DNA from: Candidatus Obscuribacterales bacterium
Lineage (GTDB): Bacteria > Cyanobacteriota > Vampirovibrionia > Obscuribacterales > Obscuribacteraceae
Assembly (NCBI GenBank): GCA_949127735.1
Contig: CASBPX010000224.1
Coordinates: 1 to 34,494, forward strand
Direction of reading: 5' to 3'
DNA length: 34,494 nucleotides
In this document: piece by piece, positions 1 to 7,719 of the stretch
Numbering within the stretch: position 1 is the stretch's first letter
Layout of the letters: each line of letters begins with the position of its first letter
Notes under the pieces: model-generated
Seen by the model: only the letters and a program-made list of their open reading frames with translations
What the model was told of the DNA's origin: nothing
Database searches by the model: none
Program-made: the position numbers and the translations under genes

Positions 1-726
1 CGCGACCTCTACGAAACAGTGCGTCTATCTATGTATGAAAAGGTCAAAGATGCTCTCGCTTCTAAAGGCCTGGCCAGAAGCCAGATAATTGTCCTTGATG
101 CCATGCTTAAACTGCGGCAGGTTTGTTGCGACCCACGCCTTGTGCCACTGGCGGCAGCCAAAAAAATTCAGTCGACCGCCAAATTAGATCTGTTGCTCGA
201 AATGCTAGAAGAGCTAATTGACGAAGGAAAAAGCATTTTGCTGTTTTCCCAATTTACAAGCATGCTCGATCTGATTATTCCAGAGTTAGAATCTCGAAAA
301 ATTGCATTCGCGCAAATTCGCGGCAGCACTAAAGATCGGGCTACACCGGTCAAAGATTTTCAGAGTGGCAGTGTAAAACTCTTTCTCCTTAGCCTCAAGG
401 CGGGCGGTACCGGGCTCAACCTCACAGCTGCCGACACGGTCATTCATTATGACCCCTGGTGGAACCCTGCAGTAGAAAGTCAGGCTACCGATAGAGCGCA
501 TCGTATCGGTCAGAAAAAAGCAGTATTTGTATTTAAGCTAATTGCCTCAGGCACCATAGAAGAACGCCTGCTGGAACTTCAAGAAAGAAAGCGTGCCATT
601 GCCGACGGCATGTTTGACGAAGAAAATGCTTTGCCTTCTAAACTTACTGCCGCCGACATCGAATCTTTATTTACACCTTTGCCCACGGGCAAAAGACGCG
701 AGCGCACTTCAATCACAAAGCGGTAA
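1..726 (+). CDS. SNF2-family helicase, C-terminal part (5' end outside window)
   Basis: The reading frame is open from the first base, so the gene starts upstream of the window; the GTG at 19 is internal. The visible 241 residues are the second RecA-like lobe of an SNF2/Rad54-type ATPase. Motif IV is seen as ILLFSQFTSML, motif V as LKAGGTGLNLTAADTVIHYD and motif VI as ATDRAHRIGQ with its arginine finger, followed by the usual GTIEERLLELQERKRAIAD brace. Family members are dsDNA translocases that remodel protein-DNA or RNA polymerase complexes. The Walker A and B motifs lie outside the window. The C-terminus is short and basic. No terminator is visible before the next gene. Confidence 0.93.
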   Translation, partial: RDLYETVRLSMYEKVKDALASKGLARSQIIVLDAMLKLRQVCCDPRLVPLAAAKKIQSTAKLDLLLEMLEELIDEGKSILLFSQFTSMLDLIIPELESRKIAFAQIRGSTKDRATPVKDFQSGSVKLFLLSLKAGGTGLNLTAADTVIHYDPWWNPAVESQATDRAHRIGQKKAVFVFKLIASGTIEERLLELQERKRAIADGMFDEENALPSKLTAADIESLFTPLPTGKRRERTSITKR

Positions 727-825
727 CAACTCTCCGGTAAATTCGTTTTTGTAAGCAGGCAATGCAACGCACCTCCCCGACGTTGATACTACCTGCAATT
801 CAAACACTTACTAGAGGTATGCATC

Positions 826-1317
826 ATGGTAGAAGTTATCAATCACGCACAAATTTCAGACAAAGCTACTCAAACAAACGATACCCGTTCTGACAATATG
901 AGCAACATAGCTGTATCAGCCTGGCAAGACAAAGAAAAAATGAGTGTCGGCAAAAAGTTTGTAGCAGAAGATGCCGGAACCAAATGTTTGAAATTTGATG
1001 ATATCTACGGCAGCAAGGGCGGTTGTGGCAGCGGACAGGAAATTTTGCCAGGCAAACCAAACAGCATGGATAATTCTGACATAATTAAAAAACCATCTAA
1101 ACCAGCCGATGGCGGTCTCAAAGATCCAATCAAAAAACCCAGCGAACCAGCTGATGGCGGCTTGAAAGATCCAATCAAGAAATTTTTTGACAAAGGCAAT
1201 GGTGCAAGTGTTGAGGGTGGTCTAGAATTTTCTCCTGAAAAAACTGGCAAAACTCGCGATGGTGGCATGAAAGACATTGAGAATTTAAAGCCAATCGTTA
1301 AAAAGTTCGAAAAATAA
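826..1317 (+). CDS. Small hydrophilic repeat protein, unknown function
   Basis: A 163-residue protein with no signal peptide, membrane segment or recognisable domain. The ATG at 826 is preceded by AGAGG at an 8-nt spacing. Residues 87-116 are two copies of a 15-residue unit of the form IKKPS(K/E)PADGGLKDP, with a further partial IKK start after them. The rest is rich in K, G, D and S and probably disordered. The repeat copies differ mostly at synonymous positions, which favours a real coding gene. It stands alone, followed by a good terminator. Function is not recognised. Confidence 0.75.
   Translation: MVEVINHAQISDKATQTNDTRSDNMSNIAVSAWQDKEKMSVGKKFVAEDAGTKCLKFDDIYGSKGGCGSGQEILPGKPNSMDNSDIIKKPSKPADGGLKDPIKKPSEPADGGLKDPIKKFFDKGNGASVEGGLEFSPEKTGKTRDGGMKDIENLKPIVKKFEK
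1084..1173 (+). repeat. Two in-frame 45-bp tandem repeats
   Basis: Units at 1084-1128 and 1129-1173 encode the same 15 residues with one change (K to E) and several synonymous differences. A third copy begins at 1174 and decays after three codons. Confidence 0.85.
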
Positions 1318-1341
1318 CCGAAATCACGGCCCGATTGAAAG

Positions 1342-1372
1342 AAAAGCCTCGCAAGTTGCGCGAGGCTTTTTT
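1342..1372. terminator. Bidirectional intrinsic terminator
   Basis: The stem GCCTCGC (1346-1352) pairs with GCGAGGC (1360-1366) around a 7-nt loop, extended by A4/T4. The plus strand continues into a T run, and the minus strand continues TTTTCTTT. It lies between convergent genes ending at 1317 (+) and 1411 (-), so it can serve both. Confidence 0.88.
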
Positions 1373-1410
1373 GATCATTTTCAGTGTTCACTGCTGCCAG
1401 GTGAGGCTAT

Positions 1411-2796
1411 CTAGCTGTTAAATTTCTGTTCTAGGCTATCTTTATCAGAGTCAAAAATGATTTTTCGATCTACTCGCAGAAGGCTAGCATGCTCTGCTTG
1501 AATTGCTTTTGCCTCTTCTAGTTCTTTAAGAATTTCTCCATAGGGGTTTCTAACTAGCTCAAACGCAGCTTTACGTTTATTGTTTCTGTCGTCGATGCGG
1601 GCGTTTAGAACTAATAGTACGAGATAGCGCACCGCTGGTATGACGAGCAAAATAATAGAGTATGTTAGAAGAACGTCGATCAGAGCCGCTATGTGGTGTA
1701 ACAAGTTTATTGTTGCAATGTGTTTAAACAACCACCAGCTACCGCAAAAATTGAATAACGCCAGCATCAAGACATTAGCTAATGCTATCGGAGGAAAGTT
1801 TGAAAATTTCCAGTTCTCTTCTTTGAGGTAGTTTTCTTGCCCTTGTCTTTGCTCTTGTTGTCGTTGTGAATAGCTAGGCTCTTTGCTAATGGAGTCTGGA
1901 AAAACATAGACGATGAAGCCGCTCTTTGTTACTTCTGGACGACCATTGAACTGTGCCAATGCGCTCATGACCATGCCACTATCTGAGGTGTCACCGTCAA
2001 GGAAGGGCGCAAGTTGCTCGGCCGATACTACACCGCCATTGACCTTGATAGCCTCTGCAATATGTTGCCAACGCAACTTCTGTAGATTGGAATTTGGTTT
2101 ACCGTCGCCAAACAAGAAAGAAAAGCATTCAAGGAAAAAATTGCCTTTGGGATGCTTCTCTATGAAGTCAGTGTATCGGTCTCGCTGAGCGCTGGGGATG
2201 CTGTTTTGATAGGTGCTATGCGAGGGGCTATAGTCCCAGCTAAAAATGTCCGAAAGAAAGTTCACATCAAAGAAACCGGAGCCATCGAATGAGCCTAGAT
2301 CACCGCTGTCTCCCCCAGCTCCATCAAATATAGATGCAATAGCTAAGAGAATCAAAGCCACGAAAATCACAACTATAACAAGCACTGATGTAAGTAATGC
2401 TACGCCAAACGATACTCGCACCACCCAGTAAAGTGACTTGAAGAGAAAGGCTCCAGCGAGTAGCGCAGCGCGGCGCCTTCCTCTTCGTCTGTAGATTCCG
2501 GAAAAATTTGGGGCAAAAGAGTAGTAAACGGTGCCGTCGTTAGCTACTTCAAGTTTGGCGCCGGTCTCTCCAGCAATTTTATTAAGCCAGTATGTAGCGC
2601 TATCAATAGATAGGCCGGAGCTTGTTGCAAGGTCTGGAGCAGTTGTGCGCAGGTTATTCTTGATAGCGTCTAAAGCTTGACGCTTATCTGGAATCAACAG
2701 AGAGTATTCTGGGTCTTCGGGATCCAGGCTACCTGAGGCTAATTGTGGAGGCTCGTGGAATTCGTCTGGCACTTTGTCTGGCACTTCACTAATCAA
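1411..2796 (-). CDS. At5g03900/cyanobacterial-type membrane protein
   Basis: A 461-residue membrane protein. Residues 38-95 look like a small winged-helix domain ending DGTVYYSF. A basic stretch (RRRGRRR, 103-109) precedes a strongly hydrophobic segment at 127-155. Residues 219-300 carry the most diagnostic block, including FSFLFGDGKPN, GGVVSAEQLAPFLD and a second winged-helix-like unit ending GFIVYVFPD. Hydrophobic segments follow at about 333-355 and 366-398. This order matches my recollection of the uncharacterised plant chloroplast protein At5g03900 and its cyanobacterial homologues; I know of no assigned function. The start is TTG, with GGGG 7 nt upstream, directly after an in-frame stop. 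It overlaps the preceding 40-codon ORF and lies downstream of a toxin-antitoxin pair. Confidence 0.85.
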   Translation of the reverse strand: MISEVPDKVPDEFHEPPQLASGSLDPEDPEYSLLIPDKRQALDAIKNNLRTTAPDLATSSGLSIDSATYWLNKIAGETGAKLEVANDGTVYYSFAPNFSGIYRRRGRRRAALLAGAFLFKSLYWVVRVSFGVALLTSVLVIVVIFVALILLAIASIFDGAGGDSGDLGSFDGSGFFDVNFLSDIFSWDYSPSHSTYQNSIPSAQRDRYTDFIEKHPKGNFFLECFSFLFGDGKPNSNLQKLRWQHIAEAIKVNGGVVSAEQLAPFLDGDTSDSGMVMSALAQFNGRPEVTKSGFIVYVFPDSISKEPSYSQRQQEQRQGQENYLKEENWKFSNFPPIALANVLMLALFNFCGSWWLFKHIATINLLHHIAALIDVLLTYSIILLVIPAVRYLVLLVLNARIDDRNNKRKAAFELVRNPYGEILKELEEAKAIQAEHASLLRVDRKIIFDSDKDSLEQKFNS

Positions 2797-2915
2797 CTAC
2801 ATACCCCAGCGGCTGTCTCTGTCACAAATTGCACCAGCGACTCGCTCGCTTGCTGTTCGGTTTTCGAAAGGTCGAGTAAAGTAGACATTAATGCAAATGC
2901 TATTAAATGTTTCAT
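2793..2915 (-). CDS. 40-residue small ORF linking toxin gene and membrane-protein gene
   Basis: This ORF is too short for most gene finders. Its ATG (2915-2913) overlaps the toxin stop as ATGA, and its TGA (2795-2793) overlaps the TTG start of the following gene by two bases. The peptide begins MKHLIAFALMSTLLDLSK and continues hydrophilic and acidic, ending AAGVCS. GAGG precedes the ATG by 4 nt. The double overlap suggests a translationally coupled relay. It could be a genuine small protein or only a coupling leader for the downstream gene; conservation would decide. Confidence 0.5.
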   Translation of the reverse strand: MKHLIAFALMSTLLDLSKTEQQASESLVQFVTETAAGVCS

Positions 2916-3379
2916 GGCGCCTCATTCGCTATTTCAAGATCTTCAGATGATTTGAGAAGAGCTTCAAATGAGTCTGGCGGCTCGCCTCGCTCCAGCCCTT
3001 TGGCAAAAAGAACATATGGGTCGTTCTTTCCGCCGGCCTGCCGCTGCGTCTTGTCGTCGTTGACCCACGTGTAGATGATTACCTTCTTTTCTCCAGTGCT
3101 TAGATAGCGGAAAAACAAACGGAAGCGGCCGAACTTGGCTCGCTTCCAGTGTTTGTATTCCTTGCCGAGCGTGTTGCCCTGATTCCAACGCTCACGACCG
3201 GGATCTGCGGGGATATCCTCACTGATCAACGTCACTATCTTCGCCAGCAGTTTGACAGTCGGATGTTCTCGGAAGGTATCCGGTTGCTGTTGGCGTACCT
3301 TTTCGGACGTGGCGAGCAGCTTGTCGAACTGAGATTTGAATAGCGGGTGTTGAAAGAGGTGAAATCCGTTTACTTCCAT
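2912..3379 (-). CDS. yhaV: YhaV-family ribonuclease toxin
   Basis: A 155-residue protein, nearly the same length as E. coli YhaV, and alignable by eye along its whole length: the VNGFHLFQHPLF start, the TVKLLAKIVTLISEDI helix, the WKRAKFGRFRLFFRY core, VIIYTWVNDDKTQR and the GEPPDSFEALL end. YhaV is a translation-dependent mRNA-cleaving toxin of type II systems, neutralised by PrlF in a joint complex. The gene starts 6 nt after the antitoxin stop, in the order antitoxin then toxin as in E. coli. No truncation or frameshift is visible, so the toxin appears intact. Confidence 0.93.
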   Translation of the reverse strand: MEVNGFHLFQHPLFKSQFDKLLATSEKVRQQQPDTFREHPTVKLLAKIVTLISEDIPADPGRERWNQGNTLGKEYKHWKRAKFGRFRLFFRYLSTGEKKVIIYTWVNDDKTQRQAGGKNDPYVLFAKGLERGEPPDSFEALLKSSEDLEIANEAP

Positions 3380-3385
3380 GGATAG

Positions 3386-3709
3386 CTATTCAAAGTCGTC
3401 GTCATTGAAAACGACTCCTTCGGTCAGGGCTTTTGCGCGGGCAACTGTTTCGGCGCTCAATGGCGAGACAGCCGACTGATTTTTTGCCAGGTCGTTTTCC
3501 AGAAATGCCAGGAACGCTCCAACGATAGGATCTTCTTCCTGCGCAACTTCTGCTCGGTCCAGAACGGAAATCAACATTTTGCCCGGCCCGATGATATCGG
3601 CACGAACTTCAGCCTGTTGTTTGAACTCAGGATTTTGCTTGAACAAGTCTTTGTCCAGGCGAATTGCTTCGGACGAACCTGACGTTGTGATTTTGCCTTT
3701 GTAAGACAC
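3386..3709 (-). CDS. prlF: PrlF/SohA-family antitoxin
   Basis: The antitoxin partner of YhaV. The N-terminal part (YKGKITTSGSSEAIRLDKDLF) is the swapped-hairpin AbrB/SpoVT-like DNA-binding fold. The C-terminal part (DPIVGAFLAFLENDLAKN ... ALTEGVVFNDDDFE) matches the toxin-wrapping tail of PrlF. An ATG at 3736 would give 116 residues, but it sits within a few bases of the predicted transcription start. The GTG at 3709 has GGAGG (3722-3718) at an 8-nt spacing and gives 107 residues, close to PrlF, so I prefer it. The protein probably represses its own promoter through the dyad just upstream. Confidence 0.9.
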   Translation of the reverse strand: MSYKGKITTSGSSEAIRLDKDLFKQNPEFKQQAEVRADIIGPGKMLISVLDRAEVAQEEDPIVGAFLAFLENDLAKNQSAVSPLSAETVARAKALTEGVVFNDDDFE

Positions 3710-3738
3710 AGCCCGAACCTCCGCAATTATTTGCATAC

Positions 3739-3773
3739 ATACGTATTATTGTACGTATAGTATATCTTGTCAA
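3739..3773 (-). promoter_or_regulatory. TA operon promoter with overlapping operator dyad
   Basis: On the minus strand, TTGACA (3773-3768) and AATAAT (3750-3745) are 17 bp apart. An inverted repeat ATACGTA (3739-3745) / TACGTAT (3752-3758) straddles the -10, which is where a repressor would block polymerase. The predicted start near 3738 gives a leader of about 28 nt to the GTG start. Confidence 0.7.
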
Positions 3774-3847
3774 TAGTGGCGTGGATTGATTGACCAGCTC
3801 GCCCACTCATGTTCGAGTTTCAGGACAATATTTCCAATAGAGCCAGA

Positions 3848-4954
3848 CTACTCGCCATTACCAAAATCATTTTTCAACTGTTCCACAAGATCGCGAATGC
3901 CTTTCCAATTGGGATCGCTCTCATCAATTGTGGTCACTCTGTGCAAACAATCTTCGGCAGCGCGAAAATCACCCTGAATGGCATAGACACGCGACAAATG
4001 CAACCAACCATTGATGTAAAAAGCATTGATTTGCACGGCCTTAATCAGCAAATCCTGAGCCTTATCTAGCAACCCCTTTTTGATCAATAGTGATCCGAGA
4101 TTGCCGTAGGGCCATTCGAAATCAGGATACTCACTGACCAATCGCTCGAACATTCTTTGCGATTCATCTTCATTGACGAACATCTGATTGTAGCCTTGAA
4201 TATTGAGCTGCTCCGCCATAAGCGGCACCGGATAGCGAGGAATCTTAGAACGCAAAAAACAACGCGCCTTGGTGCCTACGGGTCCGTCTCCGTCAATTTC
4301 AATGGCAGCAGTCAGTGCATCTCGGGCCTGCTCTGTCCAACCAACCTGTTTATATCGCACCGCCAACTGCCAGTACTCCTCGGCGCTTAAACTCTCAGGC
4401 AACTCGCGCGGCGGCGGCTCAGGATGTGTTCGGTCGGTCAGTGCGCGCCGCAGTTTTTGCACATACTCCTGGGCTTCTACTTCTGATAATCCAATCGTTA
4501 ACAATTGATCTTTCATTGCCTGAAGCGGATCAGAATTAGAGTCAGCCTCGCCTTTTTTGCCATCATAAATTTCAGCTCGATCATTGTCATCTATAATCAG
4601 GCCATCTTTTTCACTGTTCGCCACTTCTTCGCGCGTCAATTGCTGCAACAGCTGCATCAAAGCCTGAGCAAAATTGGCCCCGTCGGCTTCTGAATCTTTG
4701 GCCTTAGCAGCTTTTTCACCATTCTCACCGGCTGCGGCAGAATCAGGGAGCTGGTCCACAGCACTGCCTGCATCTGCATCTCTACTGCTCATGCCCATAC
4801 CCTGCATGCTCAGTCCGTCACTACACTGGGAGAGCCGCGAAAAGGCCTTAGCCGCATGATTATGCCGGCCCATGAGCGTATACAAAGCAATCAAACGTTG
4901 ATACTCGCGGGCGCTAAGTCCTTCCGGTACTTCTTCAGGAGGCTGATGATTCAT
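3848..4954 (-). CDS. TPR-repeat protein
   Basis: A protein of about 368 residues without a signal peptide. The C-terminal third contains tetratricopeptide-like helices (FEWPYGNLGSLLIKKGLLDKAQDLLIKAVQIN, then FYINGWLHLSRVYAIQGDFRAAEDCLHRV). A related unit (LPESLSAEEYWQLAVRYKQVGWTEQARDALTAAIEID) is echoed at the N-terminus by VPEGLSAREYQRLIALYTLMGRHNHAAKAFSRL, so the repeat block appears twice around an acidic linker. TPRs mediate protein-protein contacts. The ATG at 4954 follows a weak GGA and is preferred to the TTG at 4975. It starts 33 bp after the protease stop on the same strand, suggesting the two are co-transcribed. Confidence 0.82.
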   Translation of the reverse strand: MNHQPPEEVPEGLSAREYQRLIALYTLMGRHNHAAKAFSRLSQCSDGLSMQGMGMSSRDADAGSAVDQLPDSAAAGENGEKAAKAKDSEADGANFAQALMQLLQQLTREEVANSEKDGLIIDDNDRAEIYDGKKGEADSNSDPLQAMKDQLLTIGLSEVEAQEYVQKLRRALTDRTHPEPPPRELPESLSAEEYWQLAVRYKQVGWTEQARDALTAAIEIDGDGPVGTKARCFLRSKIPRYPVPLMAEQLNIQGYNQMFVNEDESQRMFERLVSEYPDFEWPYGNLGSLLIKKGLLDKAQDLLIKAVQINAFYINGWLHLSRVYAIQGDFRAAEDCLHRVTTIDESDPNWKGIRDLVEQLKNDFGNGE

Positions 4955-4987
4955 CGAACATTCCACACAACACAAGATAGCCTGAAA

Positions 4988-6274
4988 TCAGTGGCGCTTT
5001 ACTGGTGTGATGAAACGGTTGGTTTGCGGCGCCAGCTGCTTACTACTAGCATTTACCCGATCTAGCAAAGACCAATACAATGGCTCGCCGCTTCTTTGAG
5101 GCTCAGCCCTGTCAGTACGTACAACTTTTTTCAATACCGGGTCACCGCCCACGAAATCAGTGCCGGCATCATATAAAACACGAGCTCCAACGATGCCGAA
5201 GCCCAGCAACTTGGTTTTTGGAATTAGACTGAGTACTCCACCTGCGACAGCTGCGCCATCCATCGCCGCATGGGCCAGATGAGTGCTGCGATTACCGTAA
5301 AGATCGCTTTTGTTGGCCATGGTGACGTCGTTGTAGAGCTCCAGGCCATAACTGATGCCCAACAGTGGTGCGGCAACCGGGCGATATTTGTAACCGAGGC
5401 CCAGCACAGCTGCATTTTTTACCGAGGTTAAAACAGGGTAGCGATCAAAATTGCTTTCCTTCTCGTAGACAAAATTAAAACGTTTGTTGGAATCTTGCAG
5501 CAATTTGGCCACATTTTCAGAAGGCACAAGGAAAGCAGCGCCTGGCCTTTCAGGGCTCATATTGGTGGAAACGCCCACAGTCTCACCCCGAGCATTTTGC
5601 ACAGGGCCACCTGAGCTACCATGATTGATGCCCAGCCTGGTGTCTAGTCTTGAAGTAGCTAAAAACTTTTCAGCATCGCGCTGGTACGCCGGAACTTCGT
5701 TTGGATAAAGTACCTCAACTATGTTCATCCACATGGAGCTTTCAGCAGTTGTTTGCACGTCTTTATAGCTCTCGATGCTTTTAAACTGGCCCACAGTAAT
5801 GATAGCTTCGCGAACACCGTTAGGATGACCGCTGGCAAACAAAGCCTCGCCTCGCACCAGAGCCTTACTGGCACCAAGTTTGACTGCTTTTGAAGGAGCA
5901 TTCAGACCCTCCACATCCAACACTGCCAGATCGCTAAACTCGTCAACTTTGCTCACCCGCGCCATGAAGACTTCACCACTGGGGGTGGTCACCTCAATTG
6001 ATTTTGCGTTGCCGATCACATGAACATTAGTGACCACCTGCTTGCCATCACCGACAATAAATCCACTGCCGGAGCCGCTACGGCCTTGATCAGAACTGAC
6101 GGAGATTAAAACTGTTGATTTCTTGGCCTGTTCGACAGCCTGGGTCGAAATTACTTCCTGCGCCAGCCTTTCAGCCGCACCGCCATCGACATTGGCGCCA
6201 TTCAACCGATCGGCATGACTCTGCATTTCTTTGCCGATGATCTCTAATTTTCGCGTCAGTGCAGTATCTGTCAT
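4988..6274 (-). CDS. Trypsin-like serine protease (HtrA-type catalytic domain, no PDZ)
   Basis: Residues about 50-265 form a chymotrypsin-fold protease. The catalytic triad is visible as His85 (TNVHVIG), Asp115 (EFSDLAVLD) and Ser221 in the oxyanion turn HGSSGGPV. Instead of PDZ domains, the C-terminal 150 residues include glycine/alanine-rich hydrophobic stretches (AAMDGAAVAGGVLSLIP, LLGFGIVGARVLYDAG) that might insert in or associate with a membrane. There is no evident signal peptide; the N-terminus is a short amphipathic helix. It is probably the first gene of a unit with the TPR protein. The start is ATG with only a weak upstream signal. Confidence 0.9.
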   Translation of the reverse strand: MTDTALTRKLEIIGKEMQSHADRLNGANVDGGAAERLAQEVISTQAVEQAKKSTVLISVSSDQGRSGSGSGFIVGDGKQVVTNVHVIGNAKSIEVTTPSGEVFMARVSKVDEFSDLAVLDVEGLNAPSKAVKLGASKALVRGEALFASGHPNGVREAIITVGQFKSIESYKDVQTTAESSMWMNIVEVLYPNEVPAYQRDAEKFLATSRLDTRLGINHGSSGGPVQNARGETVGVSTNMSPERPGAAFLVPSENVAKLLQDSNKRFNFVYEKESNFDRYPVLTSVKNAAVLGLGYKYRPVAAPLLGISYGLELYNDVTMANKSDLYGNRSTHLAHAAMDGAAVAGGVLSLIPKTKLLGFGIVGARVLYDAGTDFVGGDPVLKKVVRTDRAEPQRSGEPLYWSLLDRVNASSKQLAPQTNRFITPVKRH

Positions 6275-6402
6275 GCTTCTGATACTAATTGGGCAAAGAT
6301 AAGAAGTCAGTGGGGAAACTACGTAGTTTCACGAGTTATTCACCTTATCGGCCGTACATTGATTTCACTGAGCTACGCGCCCCCCGCTGCCGGAGTAATC
6401 GA

Positions 6403-6867
6403 ATGTCTATAAGAACCCTGTTTGCTGATCACCATCTTGAATCTTACGTTCAGCCAGCAATTGCCGCCCCGCCGCTGTCGATCAAAGAAATTTGGCATGA
6501 TTTTCGCTTCCCTTACGGTAGTACAGGCGTTGACACTGTCGAAAGCAAAGAAAACTTTGCAGTAACCGCCGCAGAGAAAACTAACGCTGCTAAAAACGAC
6601 CATTTACTAATCCGCGGCAACGATCAGCTTGATGCCATAAACAAGCACCTCGACGCTGTGCCACTTAATCGTGTGCAAGAAGGAGATCTCGTAGTGCTGA
6701 GCGGTCGCCCCGGCCGACGTGAACAATGGGGAATCGTCACCGAAGGCAAAAATGGCGAATTGTCAGTTCATCACACCGATAGCCACTACTGGTCTAAAAC
6801 GTCATTGACCGAACTAGCTCGCGGATCGCGCCTGCAAGAAGCATATCGTCCAAAAAAGGTGCGCTGA
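6403..6867 (+). CDS. Hypothetical protein, unknown function
   Basis: A protein of 154 residues with no signal peptide or membrane segment. The frame is open from a TTG at 6289, but the ATG at 6403 has GGAG (6392-6395) at a 7-nt spacing and is preferred. The C-terminal half (VQEGDLVVLSGRPG...QWGIVTEGKNGELSVHHT) faintly recalls the beta-strand core of NlpC/P60- or CHAP-type folds, but no catalytic cysteine is present, so no enzyme activity is proposed. It is divergent from the protease gene, with the shared upstream region at 6275-6402. Confidence 0.6.
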   Translation: MSIRTLFADHHLESYVQPAIAAPPLSIKEIWHDFRFPYGSTGVDTVESKENFAVTAAEKTNAAKNDHLLIRGNDQLDAINKHLDAVPLNRVQEGDLVVLSGRPGRREQWGIVTEGKNGELSVHHTDSHYWSKTSLTELARGSRLQEAYRPKKVR

Positions 6868-6966
6868 ACAGTTAGTCTGCCGCCTGTCACAAATTGTCAG
6901 CCACCTGCCATAACTGTTCAAATTCACAATTTTATCGCATGATAAGAAAGGCTGTGGAGATTGGCG

Positions 6967-7719
6967 ATGCTCAGGCGGCAAAATTTAGTTTCGGCGATGT
7001 TGTTTTGCGCCGCCGCAATGAGTTCGCCTGATGCCACAGCAGAGACTCAACCGGTCTACATGCTCGATCAAGAATTGCGCAGCACTGGTAAACAAACTAC
7101 GTATATTAGCGACAAAGCTGTCGCCACTCAACAAGTCGGCACAAAGCGCCGCACGCTTCAGCGCGCACCGAGCTGGAATGTACTTACTATCAACGACGAC
7201 AGTCACACCTGGTTTGAATGCCCAGCCAAAAGCCGGAACGGACTGATTATGCAACGAGTAATGCTTTTTGAAGGCGCCAATTTCGATAAACTAAAATGGT
7301 TGCCGGTGGAAAGCGGCATCATAGGCGGCATCGCCGCCACGCGCTGGGTAGAAGCAAAGTATGCAAAAAACTGGAAAGTGCAGCTCTCTGGTTTTGAATT
7401 TGTTGAACAAGAAATACGTCGCAACGGCTTCTGGACAGCCAAAGATGCGCTGGTATCAGCCGCGGCCGCTAATGCTCTCGCTCGCAGTCAAGGCATGCCA
7501 CCAATCGGCAAAGTGCCATTGCGCTTCTATCACATTACAAAAGTAGCCGGAAATCGAAAAATCATAGTCGAAACCTATCGCTGCACCCCCTCAAAAGTCA
7601 ACATCGCTAATCTAAATGTGCCGACGAGTTACACGCAAAGCCGCAGCGAGTTTGACGGCTCGGTAAAAGAAGGCAGCATTATGGACGCCTTCTTTCCCTT
7701 GACACCAAAAGACAAATGA
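6967..7719 (+). CDS. Secreted protein of unknown function
   Basis: A 250-residue protein with an N-terminal signal peptide (basic MLRRQN, hydrophobic LVSAMLFCAAAM, probable cleavage near the ATAE site). The mature part has no family I recognise; it is rich in aromatic residues and beta-prone (SWNVLTINDDSHTWFECP, IIVETYRCTPSKVNIANL). The two cysteines retained in the mature protein could form a disulfide. The ATG at 6967 has GGAG at a 7-nt spacing, so the in-frame TTG at 6961 is less likely. The stop overlaps the ATG of the next gene (ATGA), implying coupled translation with the LRR lipoprotein. Confidence 0.7.
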   Translation: MLRRQNLVSAMLFCAAAMSSPDATAETQPVYMLDQELRSTGKQTTYISDKAVATQQVGTKRRTLQRAPSWNVLTINDDSHTWFECPAKSRNGLIMQRVMLFEGANFDKLKWLPVESGIIGGIAATRWVEAKYAKNWKVQLSGFEFVEQEIRRNGFWTAKDALVSAAAANALARSQGMPPIGKVPLRFYHITKVAGNRKIIVETYRCTPSKVNIANLNVPTSYTQSRSEFDGSVKEGSIMDAFFPLTPKDK

